Origin: JALYTZ01 sp036559125
GTDB taxonomy: Bacteria; Vulcanimicrobiota; Vulcanimicrobiia; Vulcanimicrobiales; Vulcanimicrobiaceae
Reading direction: 5' to 3'
Assembly: GCA_036559125.1 (NCBI GenBank)
Contig: DATBTT010000014.1
Coordinates: 38,502-102,501 of the forward strand
Length of the DNA: 64,000 bases
Under the pieces are notes generated by a model, which was not told the origin of the DNA, ran no database searches, and worked only from the letters and a program-made list of their open reading frames with translations. Of this stretch, positions 42,605-51,039 are shown one piece after another. The translations under genes and the position numbers were made by a program. Position 1 is the stretch's first letter, and every line of letters starts with the position of its first letter.

Positions 42605-45582
42605 TATGGTTCGTCCCCGATCGGCAGTCGTAGTACGGAGTGATTGCCTTCGGCTAGGCTGCGCAGGAGGCTCGAGACGGCGCTCGTGGCTTGGAGGGTC
42701 GGCGCGGCATCCGCACCTTCGACGACGCCGAGCAGCTGCGCGAGGCCGCCGTTGATCGTGCCGTAGCGTTTAACCGCGCTCGCATCCTTACGCGTCCGCG
42801 CGCGCGTCAGTTGCGCGTAGGAGCGATCCATCGCGCCCGCGATCCGCGTGGCCAGCGCAAACTGTTCGCGCAATGCCGCGCGCGATGCCCTCACGCGCGG
42901 ATCCATCGAGACCGTCAACGGTTGCGAGTACGTATGGCCGTCGACGCTCAAGCGCACCGTGTATCGTCCGGGCAAAGCCAGGACGCCTTCGGGTTCGCGT
43001 GGCGTGTCGTGCACGATCGCCGAGATCGGATAATCGTGCAGTACCGAGCGCGGCGCGGGGTAGTGCAGGTCCCATACGAAGCGGTGCATGCCTGCACTCG
43101 TCGCCGGGATCGCCGTCGGCCGGACCCAGTAGGTCGGAACCGTGATTTCGGGATCGATCGGTTCGGGGCGGTCCTCGCTCGAATACGAACGAACCCGTTT
43201 CCCAGCCGCATCGTAGATCTCGATGGTTAGCGGTCCGCGCGCGGGGCTCGCAAGCGTGTAGTCGAGGATCGCGCCGTCGGGCGGGTTTTGCCCGGCCGGT
43301 TCCTCCGGCGGAAGCGGCGTATCGGTATAGGTGTCGCGCCGTACCCGGTACGCCAGTTGCGGAGTGAAAAGATGCGCGGGTGCCGTCGCAACGTTTGCCG
43401 CGAGTTGGCGCAACGGTGTGATGTCGTCGAGAATCCAAAACGAGCGGCCGTGCGTACCGACGACGACGTCGTTGTCGTGCACGACGAGATCGCGAATCGA
43501 CGTCGACGGTAGATTGTTTTGCAGCGATTGCCAGTGGTTGCCGTCGTCAAACGATACCCATACGGTGCGTTCCGTTCCGGCGAAGAGCAAGCCACGGCGT
43601 TTGGGATCCTCGCGAACGGTGTTGACTGCTTCGCCGGCGTCGATGCCGGTCGCGATACGCTGCCAGGTAGCGCCCCCGTCGTGCGTGCGATAGATGTACG
43701 GGTGCAGGTCGTCGAGCCGCTGGCGGCTCACCGAGATGTATGCGGTATTGCGATCGAAGTGCGAGCTATCGATCTGCGTGACGCGGCTCCACGCCGCCAG
43801 CGCCGGCGGCGTCACGTTGCGCCAGTGCGCGCCTCCGTCCCGCGTGATCCACACGAGCCCGTCGTCGGTGCCCGCCCAAATGACGTTTTTATCGACGTAC
43901 GACGGCGAGATGCTGTAAATGACGCCGCGGTGTTTGCCGTTTTGCGGATCGTCGGCGGCAAGGTTTCCGAGGCTCGCGGGCTCGCCGGGATCTTTGCGCG
44001 TGAGGTCCGGACTGATGATCTTCCAGCTATGACCGCCGTTGCGAGTCGCGAAGATGACGTTGAGACCCAAATAAAGCACGTGTTTGTCGACGCGATTCCA
44101 AATCAGCGGATTGGTGCGGTCAAAACGGTACTTCTTGCGGTCGTATGTCGGCGAGACGTCCTGCGTTTGGCCGGTGCGCTCGTCGTACACCGTCGTCTTT
44201 CCGCCGTAAATGAGCCACGGATGGAGCGGATCGGGAGCCACGTATCCGTACTCTTCGGTGCCGACCGGATGGAACTCGCGAAACGTGATCGCTCCGTCGT
44301 TGCCGCGGCTCCATACTTCGGCGCTTCCACTCTCTTGTTGGCCGCCGAAGACGCGGTACGGAAAACGATCGTCGGTAATAACGTGGTAGAACTGCGCCGT
44401 CGGCTGGTTATACCACGTGCTCCACGTCTTGCCGTGGTCGACCGAAAGCGTGGCCCCTTGATCGACGCCGAGCAAGATGACGTTCGGATCGACCGGGTCG
44501 ATCCAAACCGTGTGGTAATCGTCGCCCCCGGGAGCGCCTTTGATACCGACCCACGTCTTGCCGGCGTCGGTCGAACGGTACATCGTGGTATTGGCGGAAT
44601 ACACGGTGTCGCGATCTTTGGGATCCGCGGTGATACCGGCGAAATCTTCCGTGCGCCCGCAGACGCGCTCTTCGGTATCGGTTTGCGTCCACGACGCCCC
44701 GGCATCGTCCGAACGATAGACGCCGCAACCGTCGGGTTTTTCAACGATCGTATAGACGCGATTGGAGTCGGCGCGAGATACCGAAATTCCGATGCGGCCG
44801 ACGGCGCCCGGCAATCCGGTCTTCAATTGCGTCCACGTCGTGCCGCCGTCGCTGGATTTGAAGAGACCGCCTTCCTTTTGCAATTCGTAGACTTGCGTGA
44901 GATTCCAGGGCCCGTTGCGCGAAGCCCACAACGCCGCATAGACGGTGTCGGGGTGATTCGGATCGAGCGCGACGCTGACGGCGCCTATGTCGTTACCTTT
45001 CCCGAGAACTTTCGCAAACGTCGCGCCTCCATCGGTCGAACGATAGAGACCGCGCTCGGCGTTAGGACCGAACGGGTGGCCGACGACGGCGACGTACAAC
45101 CGGCCGGCATTGCGTGGATCGACGGCGATCTCCTGAATCTGCTCGCCGTCGCGCAAACCAAGATGCTGCCACGTCTTGCCCGCGTCGGTGGATTTGTACA
45201 TGCCGTCGCCGGTCGACAGGTCCGGGCGCCGCAGGCCTTCGCCGCTCCCGACGTACACGACGTTGGGGTCCGACGGTGCGACGGCAAGCGCGCCGATCGA
45301 ACCCGTATCCTGCCCGTCGAAGATCGGGTCCCACGTGCGCCCGTAGTCGGTCGACTTCCACACGCCGCCGTTATTGGGTGCCATATAAAAGACACCCGGT
45401 CGACTGGGTACGCCCGAAACCGCTACGGTCCGGCCGCCGCGAAAAGGCCCGATCATGCGCCAGTGCATATCCGCATAGAGTTTGGGGCTGAAGCTTTGCG
45501 CGGACGCCGCTGCGGGCACCGCTGCAACACACACGGCGCATAGCGCCGCAACACTAAAAAGCCGGCGAAATAGTACGTCCAT
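42604..45582 (-). CDS. Exported sortilin/VPS10-like beta-propeller protein
   Basis: The 992-residue protein has a signal peptide (MDVLFRRLFSVAALCAVCVA) and a long beta-propeller with at least ten Asp-box (BNR) motifs such as KSTDYGRTW, KSTDAGKTW, RSTDGGATF, KSSDGGTTW, RSDDAGASW, TRDGGAHW and RTHDGGATW. The C-terminal 250 residues have a beta-sandwich region (TIEIYDAAGKRVRSY) and a helical tail. Such proteins are widespread, exported and described as sortilin-like or VPS10-like glycosyl hydrolases, but no activity is established. It lies directly upstream of an AhpD-like gene with overlapping stop and start. Confidence 0.88.
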   Translation of the reverse strand: MDVLFRRLFSVAALCAVCVAAVPAAASAQSFSPKLYADMHWRMIGPFRGGRTVAVSGVPSRPGVFYMAPNNGGVWKSTDYGRTWDPIFDGQDTGSIGALAVAPSDPNVVYVGSGEGLRRPDLSTGDGMYKSTDAGKTWQHLGLRDGEQIQEIAVDPRNAGRLYVAVVGHPFGPNAERGLYRSTDGGATFAKVLGKGNDIGAVSVALDPNHPDTVYAALWASRNGPWNLTQVYELQKEGGLFKSSDGGTTWTQLKTGLPGAVGRIGISVSRADSNRVYTIVEKPDGCGVYRSDDAGASWTQTDTEERVCGRTEDFAGITADPKDRDTVYSANTTMYRSTDAGKTWVGIKGAPGGDDYHTVWIDPVDPNVILLGVDQGATLSVDHGKTWSTWYNQPTAQFYHVITDDRFPYRVFGGQQESGSAEVWSRGNDGAITFREFHPVGTEEYGYVAPDPLHPWLIYGGKTTVYDERTGQTQDVSPTYDRKKYRFDRTNPLIWNRVDKHVLYLGLNVIFATRNGGHSWKIISPDLTRKDPGEPASLGNLAADDPQNGKHRGVIYSISPSYVDKNVIWAGTDDGLVWITRDGGAHWRNVTPPALAAWSRVTQIDSSHFDRNTAYISVSRQRLDDLHPYIYRTHDGGATWQRIATGIDAGEAVNTVREDPKRRGLLFAGTERTVWVSFDDGNHWQSLQNNLPSTSIRDLVVHDNDVVVGTHGRSFWILDDITPLRQLAANVATAPAHLFTPQLAYRVRRDTYTDTPLPPEEPAGQNPPDGAILDYTLASPARGPLTIEIYDAAGKRVRSYSSEDRPEPIDPEITVPTYWVRPTAIPATSAGMHRFVWDLHYPAPRSVLHDYPISAIVHDTPREPEGVLALPGRYTVRLSVDGHTYSQPLTVSMDPRVRASRAALREQFALATRIAGAMDRSYAQLTRARTRKDASAVKRYGTINGGLAQLLGVVEGADAAPTLQATSAVSSLLRSLAEGNHSVLRLPIGDEP

Positions 45583-45642
45583 TCCGCTGCGCTTCGACGC
45601 CCGCGCGAAAAAGCATATTGAGTCTAGCGACGAAGGGCGTCG

Positions 45643-46194
45643 TTAGTCCGAACGCGGGCGCGCCCGGTAAAGCACGAACCGTCTCAGGCGATGCCCCGTT
45701 TCAAGGCGCGGGTGTTCGAAGTCGTCGGACGCGTCGCGCGTCATGCCCAAGCGTTGCATGACGCGTTGCGAGCGTATATTGATGGCTGGCGTAATCGCCA
45801 CGACTTCGCTCCAACCGAGTTTATCGAATGCGAAATCGAGCGCCGCGGCCGCGCCTTCGGTCGCGTACCCGTGGCCCCACTGATCGAATGGCAAACGCCA
45901 GCCGACCTCGAGCGCCGGCGTGAACGGCGCCTCAAACGGGACGTCTTGCAGCGCGATGACGCCGGCGAAGCGCGCGCCTTCCTTGATTTCGGCTACCCAC
46001 CATCCGTAGCCGTCGCGTTCGAGCGTCGCGCGCATCTCAGCGGCGCCGGACTCGGATCTCGCGCGATCGTAGAGACTTGGAAAGAACTCCATGACGCGAG
46101 GATCGGCATTGAGCCGCGCCCAGTGCTCGACGTCGGCATCGCGCCAACCGCGAAGACGCAAGCGTGGCGTTTCGATGACGGGAACCTCCGGCAT
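45643..46194 (-). CDS. GNAT family acetyltransferase (RimJ/RimL-like)
   Basis: The 183-residue protein starts MPEVPVIETPRLRLRGWRDA, a typical RimL-like opening, and has the acetyl-CoA segment WGHGYATEGAAAALDFAFD and the terminal ITPAINIRSQRVMQRLGMT. Family enzymes acetylate N-terminal amino groups or small molecules. ATG 46194 is chosen over an upstream frame that is only a shadow of the gene before it; it lies five nt from the stop of the Cys-cluster gene, so the two are probably co-transcribed. Confidence 0.88.
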   Translation of the reverse strand: MPEVPVIETPRLRLRGWRDADVEHWARLNADPRVMEFFPSLYDRARSESGAAEMRATLERDGYGWWVAEIKEGARFAGVIALQDVPFEAPFTPALEVGWRLPFDQWGHGYATEGAAAALDFAFDKLGWSEVVAITPAINIRSQRVMQRLGMTRDASDDFEHPRLETGHRLRRFVLYRARPRSD

Positions 46195-46199
46195 GCTCG

Positions 46200-46883
46200 T
46201 CAGCGCCGGCGGTGCGAGCGCGCGGCGCTGCGATGCTTGGGTTCGAAGGGCGGCCCGACCTTCAGCGATTTGTCGCGCGGCAACGACTCGTCGACGTCTT
46301 GGCAACCGATCGGCGTGAAATCGCGGCAATCGCCGGGGCGCGCGGAGTATATCCCGCAGTAATATTTGCCCGAACGGGTGCCTTTGAGAAACACGCAGTT
46401 GTCGGCGACGTCGTCGGTCACTTTACGCAACCAGCCGACATAATAGCCGTCGGCCGACGGGCGCGCGATGACGTACTCGTCCATCACTTCCGCATACGAG
46501 AGTCCGAGATGTTCGGCGATGCGCCGCACGTCGGCTTTGCTTACGAACGGTTCGTAACCGCTGCAACATTCCGCGCAGCCGGGCGGGCATGCGGCGTTTT
46601 CGGGCATGTCCTTGACGTGCTTGCGCGCCAAATCGATCACCTTGCCGATGGCCTTGACCATCTCCGCATCGTCGTTGTACTTGTACACCCACTCGCGTTG
46701 CACGATCTCGTTCGCATTGTAATAGCGGGTGATCTCCTGGTTGTAGGTCACCGTAATGTGCTCTTCGTCGATCTCGATTTCTTTGACGCGTTGGATCGGC
46801 GTCGTGTCGAGAAGCTCGGGATGGGTCGGTTGGCCCGTTTCGCGCGTGAACGCGCGAAGGGCGGTGAGATCGATCGTTTCCAT
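46200..46883 (-). CDS. YkgJ-type cysteine cluster protein
   Basis: The 227-residue protein carries the Cys-cluster: CPPGCAECC near residues 98-106, then NCVFL, YYCGIY, GDCRDF and IGCQD, eight Cys in all. Such proteins are thought to bind iron-sulfur or zinc, but their role is unclear. A helical N-terminal part (ALRAFTRETGQPTHPELL and following) has no clear homology. It is divergent from the ROK kinase gene, 87 nt apart, and the GNAT gene follows it directly. Confidence 0.85.
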   Translation of the reverse strand: METIDLTALRAFTRETGQPTHPELLDTTPIQRVKEIEIDEEHITVTYNQEITRYYNANEIVQREWVYKYNDDAEMVKAIGKVIDLARKHVKDMPENAACPPGCAECCSGYEPFVSKADVRRIAEHLGLSYAEVMDEYVIARPSADGYYVGWLRKVTDDVADNCVFLKGTRSGKYYCGIYSARPGDCRDFTPIGCQDVDESLPRDKSLKVGPPFEPKHRSAARSHRRR

Positions 46884-46970
46884 GGGCGGGAATGCTTCGG
46901 GGTCGTGGAGGCGGCGCCTGTGCGGTTGGCGATAAAGAGTCGGGACGGCTTGGCCGCGAAATGGCCGCCT

Positions 46971-47954
46971 ATGCCAAGTAGTGACAAAACGCGCGCGGCG
47001 ATCGGCGTCGATTTAGGCGGTTCGCACGTCTCCGCGGCGGTGGTGCAAGAGAGCGGCGACATTGCGAGCCTGCACGAGCGCGATATCGAAGACCGATCGT
47101 TCGACGCAGTGATCGAGTCGGTCGAAACGGTCGTGCGTGCCGCGCTCAAAGATGCCAAGGGTTCGATCGCGGGCATCGGTCTGGGCTCGCCCGGTAATAT
47201 CGATCTGGCAACCGGCGCGGTCATCTACTCGCCAAACTTTGGGTGGAACGATGCCCCGCTCGGGAAGACGTTACGCGACCGATTTTCGGAGCATACCGTG
47301 TTCGTCGGCAACGACGCGCGCTGCGCGACTCTCGGCGAGTATACGTTTGGAACCGGCCGCGGAACCAAAGGCTTCGTGCTATTGACGCTTGGGACGGGGA
47401 TCGGCGGCGGCATCGTCTCCGAAGGGCACCTGTTGCTTGGCAATAAAGCGGGAGCCGGTGAAATCGGACACCACCAGATTCGACCGTCGGACGGCTTCAT
47501 CTGCGGCTGCGGAAAAATCGGATGCTTCGAAGCGCAGGCTTCGGGCACGGGATTGCTGCGCCACGCATTCGCCGTCGCGCCCTCGTTCCCGCGCAGTGCG
47601 CTGCTCGATAGACCGCGCGAGAAATTAGGTTCGAAAGCAATCCGTAAGGCTGCGCAGTCGGGCAACAATCACGCGCTCGCCGCGTGGAACAACTACATCG
47701 CCGATTTGGCACTAGGCCTCTCCAACGTCATCGCATTCGTCAATCCGCAAACCATTGCGTTGGGGGGCGGCGTCAGTTCGTCGGGCGCTTTTCTCGTCGA
47801 CGCGGTTCGGCCGCGTGTCGACGAACTCACCACCATGGTCCCCAAAGGCACCACGAACGTCGTCATCGCGAAATTGGGCAACGACGCCGGAATCGTCGGC
47901 GCGGCAACGATGGCGTTCCGCGGCGGCCTAACAACCGGAGACAGAACAACGTAG
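46971..47954 (+). CDS. ROK family sugar kinase
   Basis: The 327-residue protein has the ATP-binding AIGVDLGGSHVSAAVV, a second phosphate motif LLTLGTGIGGGIVSEGHLL, the catalytic Asp region GNDARCATLGEY, the ROK zinc site GEIGHHQI with CGCGKIGCFE (His and three Cys), and ALGGGVSSSGAFLVDA at the end. Typical substrates are glucose, GlcNAc or mannose. Start ATG 46971 (MPSSDKTRAAIGVDLGG); the upstream open frame is a shadow of the divergent Cys-cluster gene. A repeat region follows its stop. Confidence 0.93.
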   Translation: MPSSDKTRAAIGVDLGGSHVSAAVVQESGDIASLHERDIEDRSFDAVIESVETVVRAALKDAKGSIAGIGLGSPGNIDLATGAVIYSPNFGWNDAPLGKTLRDRFSEHTVFVGNDARCATLGEYTFGTGRGTKGFVLLTLGTGIGGGIVSEGHLLLGNKAGAGEIGHHQIRPSDGFICGCGKIGCFEAQASGTGLLRHAFAVAPSFPRSALLDRPREKLGSKAIRKAAQSGNNHALAAWNNYIADLALGLSNVIAFVNPQTIALGGGVSSSGAFLVDAVRPRVDELTTMVPKGTTNVVIAKLGNDAGIVGAATMAFRGGLTTGDRTT

Positions 47955-47963
47955 CCCGTCTCC

Positions 47964-48039
47964 ACGCTCATCCCCGTCATCCCCGCTCATCCCCGTCATC
48001 CACGCTCGTCCCCGTCATCCTGAGCCTGTCGAAGGACGG
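47964..48039. repeat. 19-nt tandem repeat plus interspersed repeat unit
   Basis: Three copies of a 19-nt unit (ACGCTCATCCCCGTCATCC and close variants at 47964, 47983 and 48002) run into one unit of the interspersed family (TGAGCCTGTCGAAGGACGG, 48021-48039). It lies between the convergent ROK kinase and glycolipid synthase genes. Confidence 0.85.
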
Positions 48040-48073
48040 CCCGTCGCGTTCACGGAGGCACCGACTTGTCGGA

Positions 48074-49267
48074 CTACAGCGCGATCGCCTCGCGGAGCGT
48101 CGGGACGTACTGATCTTCGATGGGGATCGTGCCGCTCTGCGCGATCTGTGCGATGAGCGTCGCGATGCGTCGCGAACTGCTGCGAGGCGCCACGATTTCC
48201 TGTTTGCGGCGCATCGCGATCAGACGATCGGGGCTGCCGACGAGCCGTTTTACCGCGCGGACGACTTCCGCAGACGTGTTGATCGCGACATCCCCGATGC
48301 CGTTGTTGCGAACGAAATCGACGTTGCCGCGTTCTTGCCCGGGCACGTAATCGTAGACGACGACGGGTAATTGCGCGGCGTTCGCTTCGGCGAGCGTGCC
48401 GGGACCCGCTTTGGTCACGAGCAAATCCGAGGCGCGCATCAGTTCCGGAATCTTGTCGGTGAATCCCATGACGGTAATCGGCGCGGCGAGCGTCGCGGCC
48501 AGTTCGGCCAATTTTTCCCGGAGCGCGTCGTTGCGCCCGCAAACCACGACCAGATGGATCGGAAGGCGCGCTTTCGTCAATGCCAGCGTGGTGGGCAAGA
48601 GTTTCCCGCCGCCTTCGCCGCCGGCCATCAAGAGCGTGACGAATGCATTTTGCGGCAGGCCTAGCTGCGCGCGTAATTCCTGTTTGGTGCCGACGACGTC
48701 GTCGAATTTCGGATGAATCGGATGACCGAGCAGGCGCAAACGCGTCGGACGCACCCCGCGTGAAAGGGCGCGCTCGTAGACCTCTCGCGCCGGGACGACG
48801 ACCGCGTCGGCCTCGGGAGTCAGCCACGACTCGTGCACTTTCCCGAGGTCGGTTATTACCGTGACGATCGGCACGTGCAGCATCTTTGCATCGGCTCGCG
48901 CGCGCAGGGCCGCGTGGTTGAGCAGCGGGTGAACCGATACGATCACGTCGGGCTGATACGCTATGAAGAGGTCGCGAAGCCGCTCCCGGTAGAGCGGCTC
49001 GCAGAATCGTACGAGCGCTTTATAACGCCTGCGCCCGTTGGTTGCATAGTAGAGCGCTCCGTACACAGGCGGCGCATAGCGTAGGGCGGCCGAATAACCC
49101 CAGCCCAGTTGCGTCAGCGGAAACGAGCAATGAGCTGCGACGTCGTCGATGCGGTGTTCGAAGGGCTCGGGCACCTTGATCTCGTCGAGGGCTGCCACAA
49201 TGGCGTTGGCCGCACTGCGATGCCCCCCTCCAGTATCGGAGATCAAAAAAAGCGCCCGTTTGGCCAT
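48074..49267 (-). CDS. Monogalactosyldiacylglycerol synthase-like glycosyltransferase
   Basis: The 397-residue GT28-type protein has the N-terminal acceptor-binding part LFLISDTGGGHRSAANAI, with SVHPLLNHAALR and TVITDLGKVHESWLTPEAD, and the nucleotide-sugar domain LLMAGGEGGGKLLPTTL, DLLVTKAGPGTLAEANA and YDYVPGQERGNVDFV. This is the MGDG synthase/UgtP pattern: transfer of Gal or Glc from UDP-sugar to diacylglycerol at the inner membrane. The gene for a His-box membrane oxygenase lies 11 nt upstream on the same strand, suggesting a glycolipid pathway. Confidence 0.9.
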   Translation of the reverse strand: MAKRALFLISDTGGGHRSAANAIVAALDEIKVPEPFEHRIDDVAAHCSFPLTQLGWGYSAALRYAPPVYGALYYATNGRRRYKALVRFCEPLYRERLRDLFIAYQPDVIVSVHPLLNHAALRARADAKMLHVPIVTVITDLGKVHESWLTPEADAVVVPAREVYERALSRGVRPTRLRLLGHPIHPKFDDVVGTKQELRAQLGLPQNAFVTLLMAGGEGGGKLLPTTLALTKARLPIHLVVVCGRNDALREKLAELAATLAAPITVMGFTDKIPELMRASDLLVTKAGPGTLAEANAAQLPVVVYDYVPGQERGNVDFVRNNGIGDVAINTSAEVVRAVKRLVGSPDRLIAMRRKQEIVAPRSSSRRIATLIAQIAQSGTIPIEDQYVPTLREAIAL

Positions 49268-49278
49268 GTAGTACTCCG

Positions 49279-49806
49279 TTAGATGCGCACCGGTTCGCGT
49301 TTGACACGGCGCACTGCGGCGTTCCGCGACCTCCGGCTGGTCGGAGCAAGTTTGGCCATTAGTGCGCGTGCCGGCGCATCGTAAAAGCGGAAAATATCCC
49401 CAAACTCGATATCGGGGTTTCGGTGATGGCCGTCATGGTCCTCGGGTAGCACGATTTGAAGCGGGCGCAGCACTGCGGTAAGCCAGTCGGGAGTCCGCCA
49501 TCCCAGTTCCGTCGTATGACGCCACCAGACGTGCCCCTGCCCGAGCAGCAGCCCCAGAAGGGCGCCGGGCCAAGAGAGGGGCCATGCTAAGGCGGCGACG
49601 GCTATATACGGGACCGCGCCGAGGATACCGTCGAGAAGCACCGAGGGGTCGCCTGAAAGCACTGCATGGTCCCAATATGAGCGGCGGCGATCGTGATGGG
49701 TGCGCAAATGCAACGTGAACCATAGGTGCTGCGGCACATGGTAGAAGAACGTTGACGCAAAATCGCCGACGATGAGGACGATGAGCGCTGCTGCAACCGC
49801 TGCCAT
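49279..49806 (-). CDS. Sterol desaturase/fatty acid hydroxylase-like membrane enzyme
   Basis: The 175-residue protein has four membrane segments and the diiron His boxes FYHVPQH (about 22-26), LRTHHDRRR (about 34-40) and LPEDHDGHHR (about 121-129). This matches the fatty acid hydroxylase superfamily, though it is shorter than most. It would introduce an oxygen or double bond into a lipid. It is upstream of the MGDG-synthase-like gene and is divergent from the lytic transglycosylase gene, with start regions 33 nt apart or overlapping. Confidence 0.8.
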   Translation of the reverse strand: MAAVAAALIVLIVGDFASTFFYHVPQHLWFTLHLRTHHDRRRSYWDHAVLSGDPSVLLDGILGAVPYIAVAALAWPLSWPGALLGLLLGQGHVWWRHTTELGWRTPDWLTAVLRPLQIVLPEDHDGHHRNPDIEFGDIFRFYDAPARALMAKLAPTSRRSRNAAVRRVKREPVRI

Positions 49807-49838
49807 TCTTTCGCTGCCTTCGCGTTTCCGCGGGATTC

Positions 49839-50507
49839 GTGGTCGTTATCGGGATGTTGTGCGGCTGCGCGTTCTCAACCTCCGAAAACGCCCCCAACAC
49901 GAGGGTCCTTATACCCAGAGTTCGTGACGGCGCCCTAAGCTGGCGAGCGCCGACATACGTGGATGCGCTTGCCGGAATGCAGCTATTGCACGACGGGCCG
50001 CCGACGCACGACGCGACCCTCGCGCTGACGCGCGCGATTCTCCACACCAACGCGCACATCGCGCCGGTCGACGCGCTGCAATTGGCCGCGACTGCGGTGC
50101 GCGCGGCGCGCGACCGCGGCATAGCGCCCGAGTTCTTCGGCGCAACGCTGCTGCAAGAATCCGCATTCGATCCATTAGCGCTCTCGAGTGCCGGCGCCGT
50201 CGGCATCGCGCAATTCATGCCCGGCACCGCCGACGCTGCCGGCGTCGATCCGTACGATCCATTCGACGCAATTGCGGGCGCTGCGACGTTGCTTGCGTCC
50301 TACGTGCGCGCGTACCGAGGCGTGTATGCCGATCCGTATGCCGCCGCACTGGCTGCGTACAATGCCGGGCCCGGCGCGGTGAGTTTCTATCGCGGCGTGC
50401 CGCCCTACCCGGAGACGCACGCCTATATCGGCGATATCTACGAGCGCTGGGCGCAGATAGCCGGCTACGAAGGGAGCGGCGCATCGCCGCGAATAGGAGC
50501 GAAATGA
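49839..50507 (+). CDS. Lytic transglycosylase (SLT) lipoprotein
   Basis: The protein has the SLT fold with catalytic Glu in GATLLQESAFDPLALSSAG (about residue 106), GIAQFMPGTADAAGV, and AALAAYNAGPGAVSFY. It cleaves peptidoglycan to 1,6-anhydro products. From GTG 49839 the signal peptide would be only MVVIGMLCGC. In frame, bases from 49800 encode PFFRCLRVSAGFVVVIGMLC, a normal lipoprotein signal, but the only start there is CTG 49800 or 49788. The true start is uncertain. Confidence 0.85.
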   Translation: MVVIGMLCGCAFSTSENAPNTRVLIPRVRDGALSWRAPTYVDALAGMQLLHDGPPTHDATLALTRAILHTNAHIAPVDALQLAATAVRAARDRGIAPEFFGATLLQESAFDPLALSSAGAVGIAQFMPGTADAAGVDPYDPFDAIAGAATLLASYVRAYRGVYADPYAAALAAYNAGPGAVSFYRGVPPYPETHAYIGDIYERWAQIAGYEGSGASPRIGAK

Positions 50508-50977
50508 AATACCGATCCATCTTTGCAGGGGCGGCGTTCGCCGTTTCCCTGGTATTGGCCGGATGCGGCGGCGCGTCGGGCGATCTCGCGTCGTTCAAAC
50601 CACCGGCAGGTTGGAGAGCCGTCAACATTTTCGGCATGTCGATGTATCTCGCGCCCGACTCCGCCAAGACGAACGGTCAAATGCTCATGCTCATGCGCGT
50701 GCCCAACGCAAAGAGCAACGGCGACTTCTCGATCGCCACGGCGCGATTCGGTAAAGACGCGACGATTCAAGAGAAGAAGACGATCGATATCTGCGGCAAA
50801 CAGCCCGCGCAGTACGTCGCATTTACCGGCAACCAGCAAGGCCACCCGGACAAGGTCGAGATGGTCGTGACCCGCTACGGAAACACGACCTATTTTGCGA
50901 TGTACGCGCGTCCCAAGACGGTACCGGCCAACGTCGACGCCGAGACTGCGATAAAATCGCTCTGCCTCAAAACCTAG
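50504..50977 (+). CDS. Lipoprotein of unknown function
   Basis: The 157-residue protein has a signal MKYRSIFAGAAFAVSLVLAG ending at the lipobox LAGC. The mature domain is a small alpha/beta fold with GDFSIATARFGKDATIQEKK and a Cys pair (DICGKQPAQY and SLCLKT). No known family. ATG overlaps the stop of the lytic transglycosylase (ATGA), suggesting it works in the cell envelope with it. Confidence 0.78.
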   Translation: MKYRSIFAGAAFAVSLVLAGCGGASGDLASFKPPAGWRAVNIFGMSMYLAPDSAKTNGQMLMLMRVPNAKSNGDFSIATARFGKDATIQEKKTIDICGKQPAQYVAFTGNQQGHPDKVEMVVTRYGNTTYFAMYARPKTVPANVDAETAIKSLCLKT

Positions 50978-51039
50978 TCCGCAGGCTCTTCGCGCGCCAG
51001 CCCCTAGCGTGGACGCAGGGCGAGAGCGAAGGTCCGGCG

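Noticed and set aside
43519..45543. Plus-strand frame of 674 residues opposite the sortilin-like gene
   Set aside because: It is the shadow of a strongly supported gene with repeated Asp boxes; its composition is Arg/Val/Asp-rich and without motifs.
46212..46970. Long plus-strand frame joined to the ROK kinase N-terminus
   Set aside because: It is antisense to the Cys-cluster gene and has shadow composition; homology to ROK kinases begins at 46971.
47964..48039. Possible CRISPR array because of regular short repeats
   Set aside because: The units are directly adjacent with no unique spacers, and no cas gene is present; it is a plain tandem repeat.
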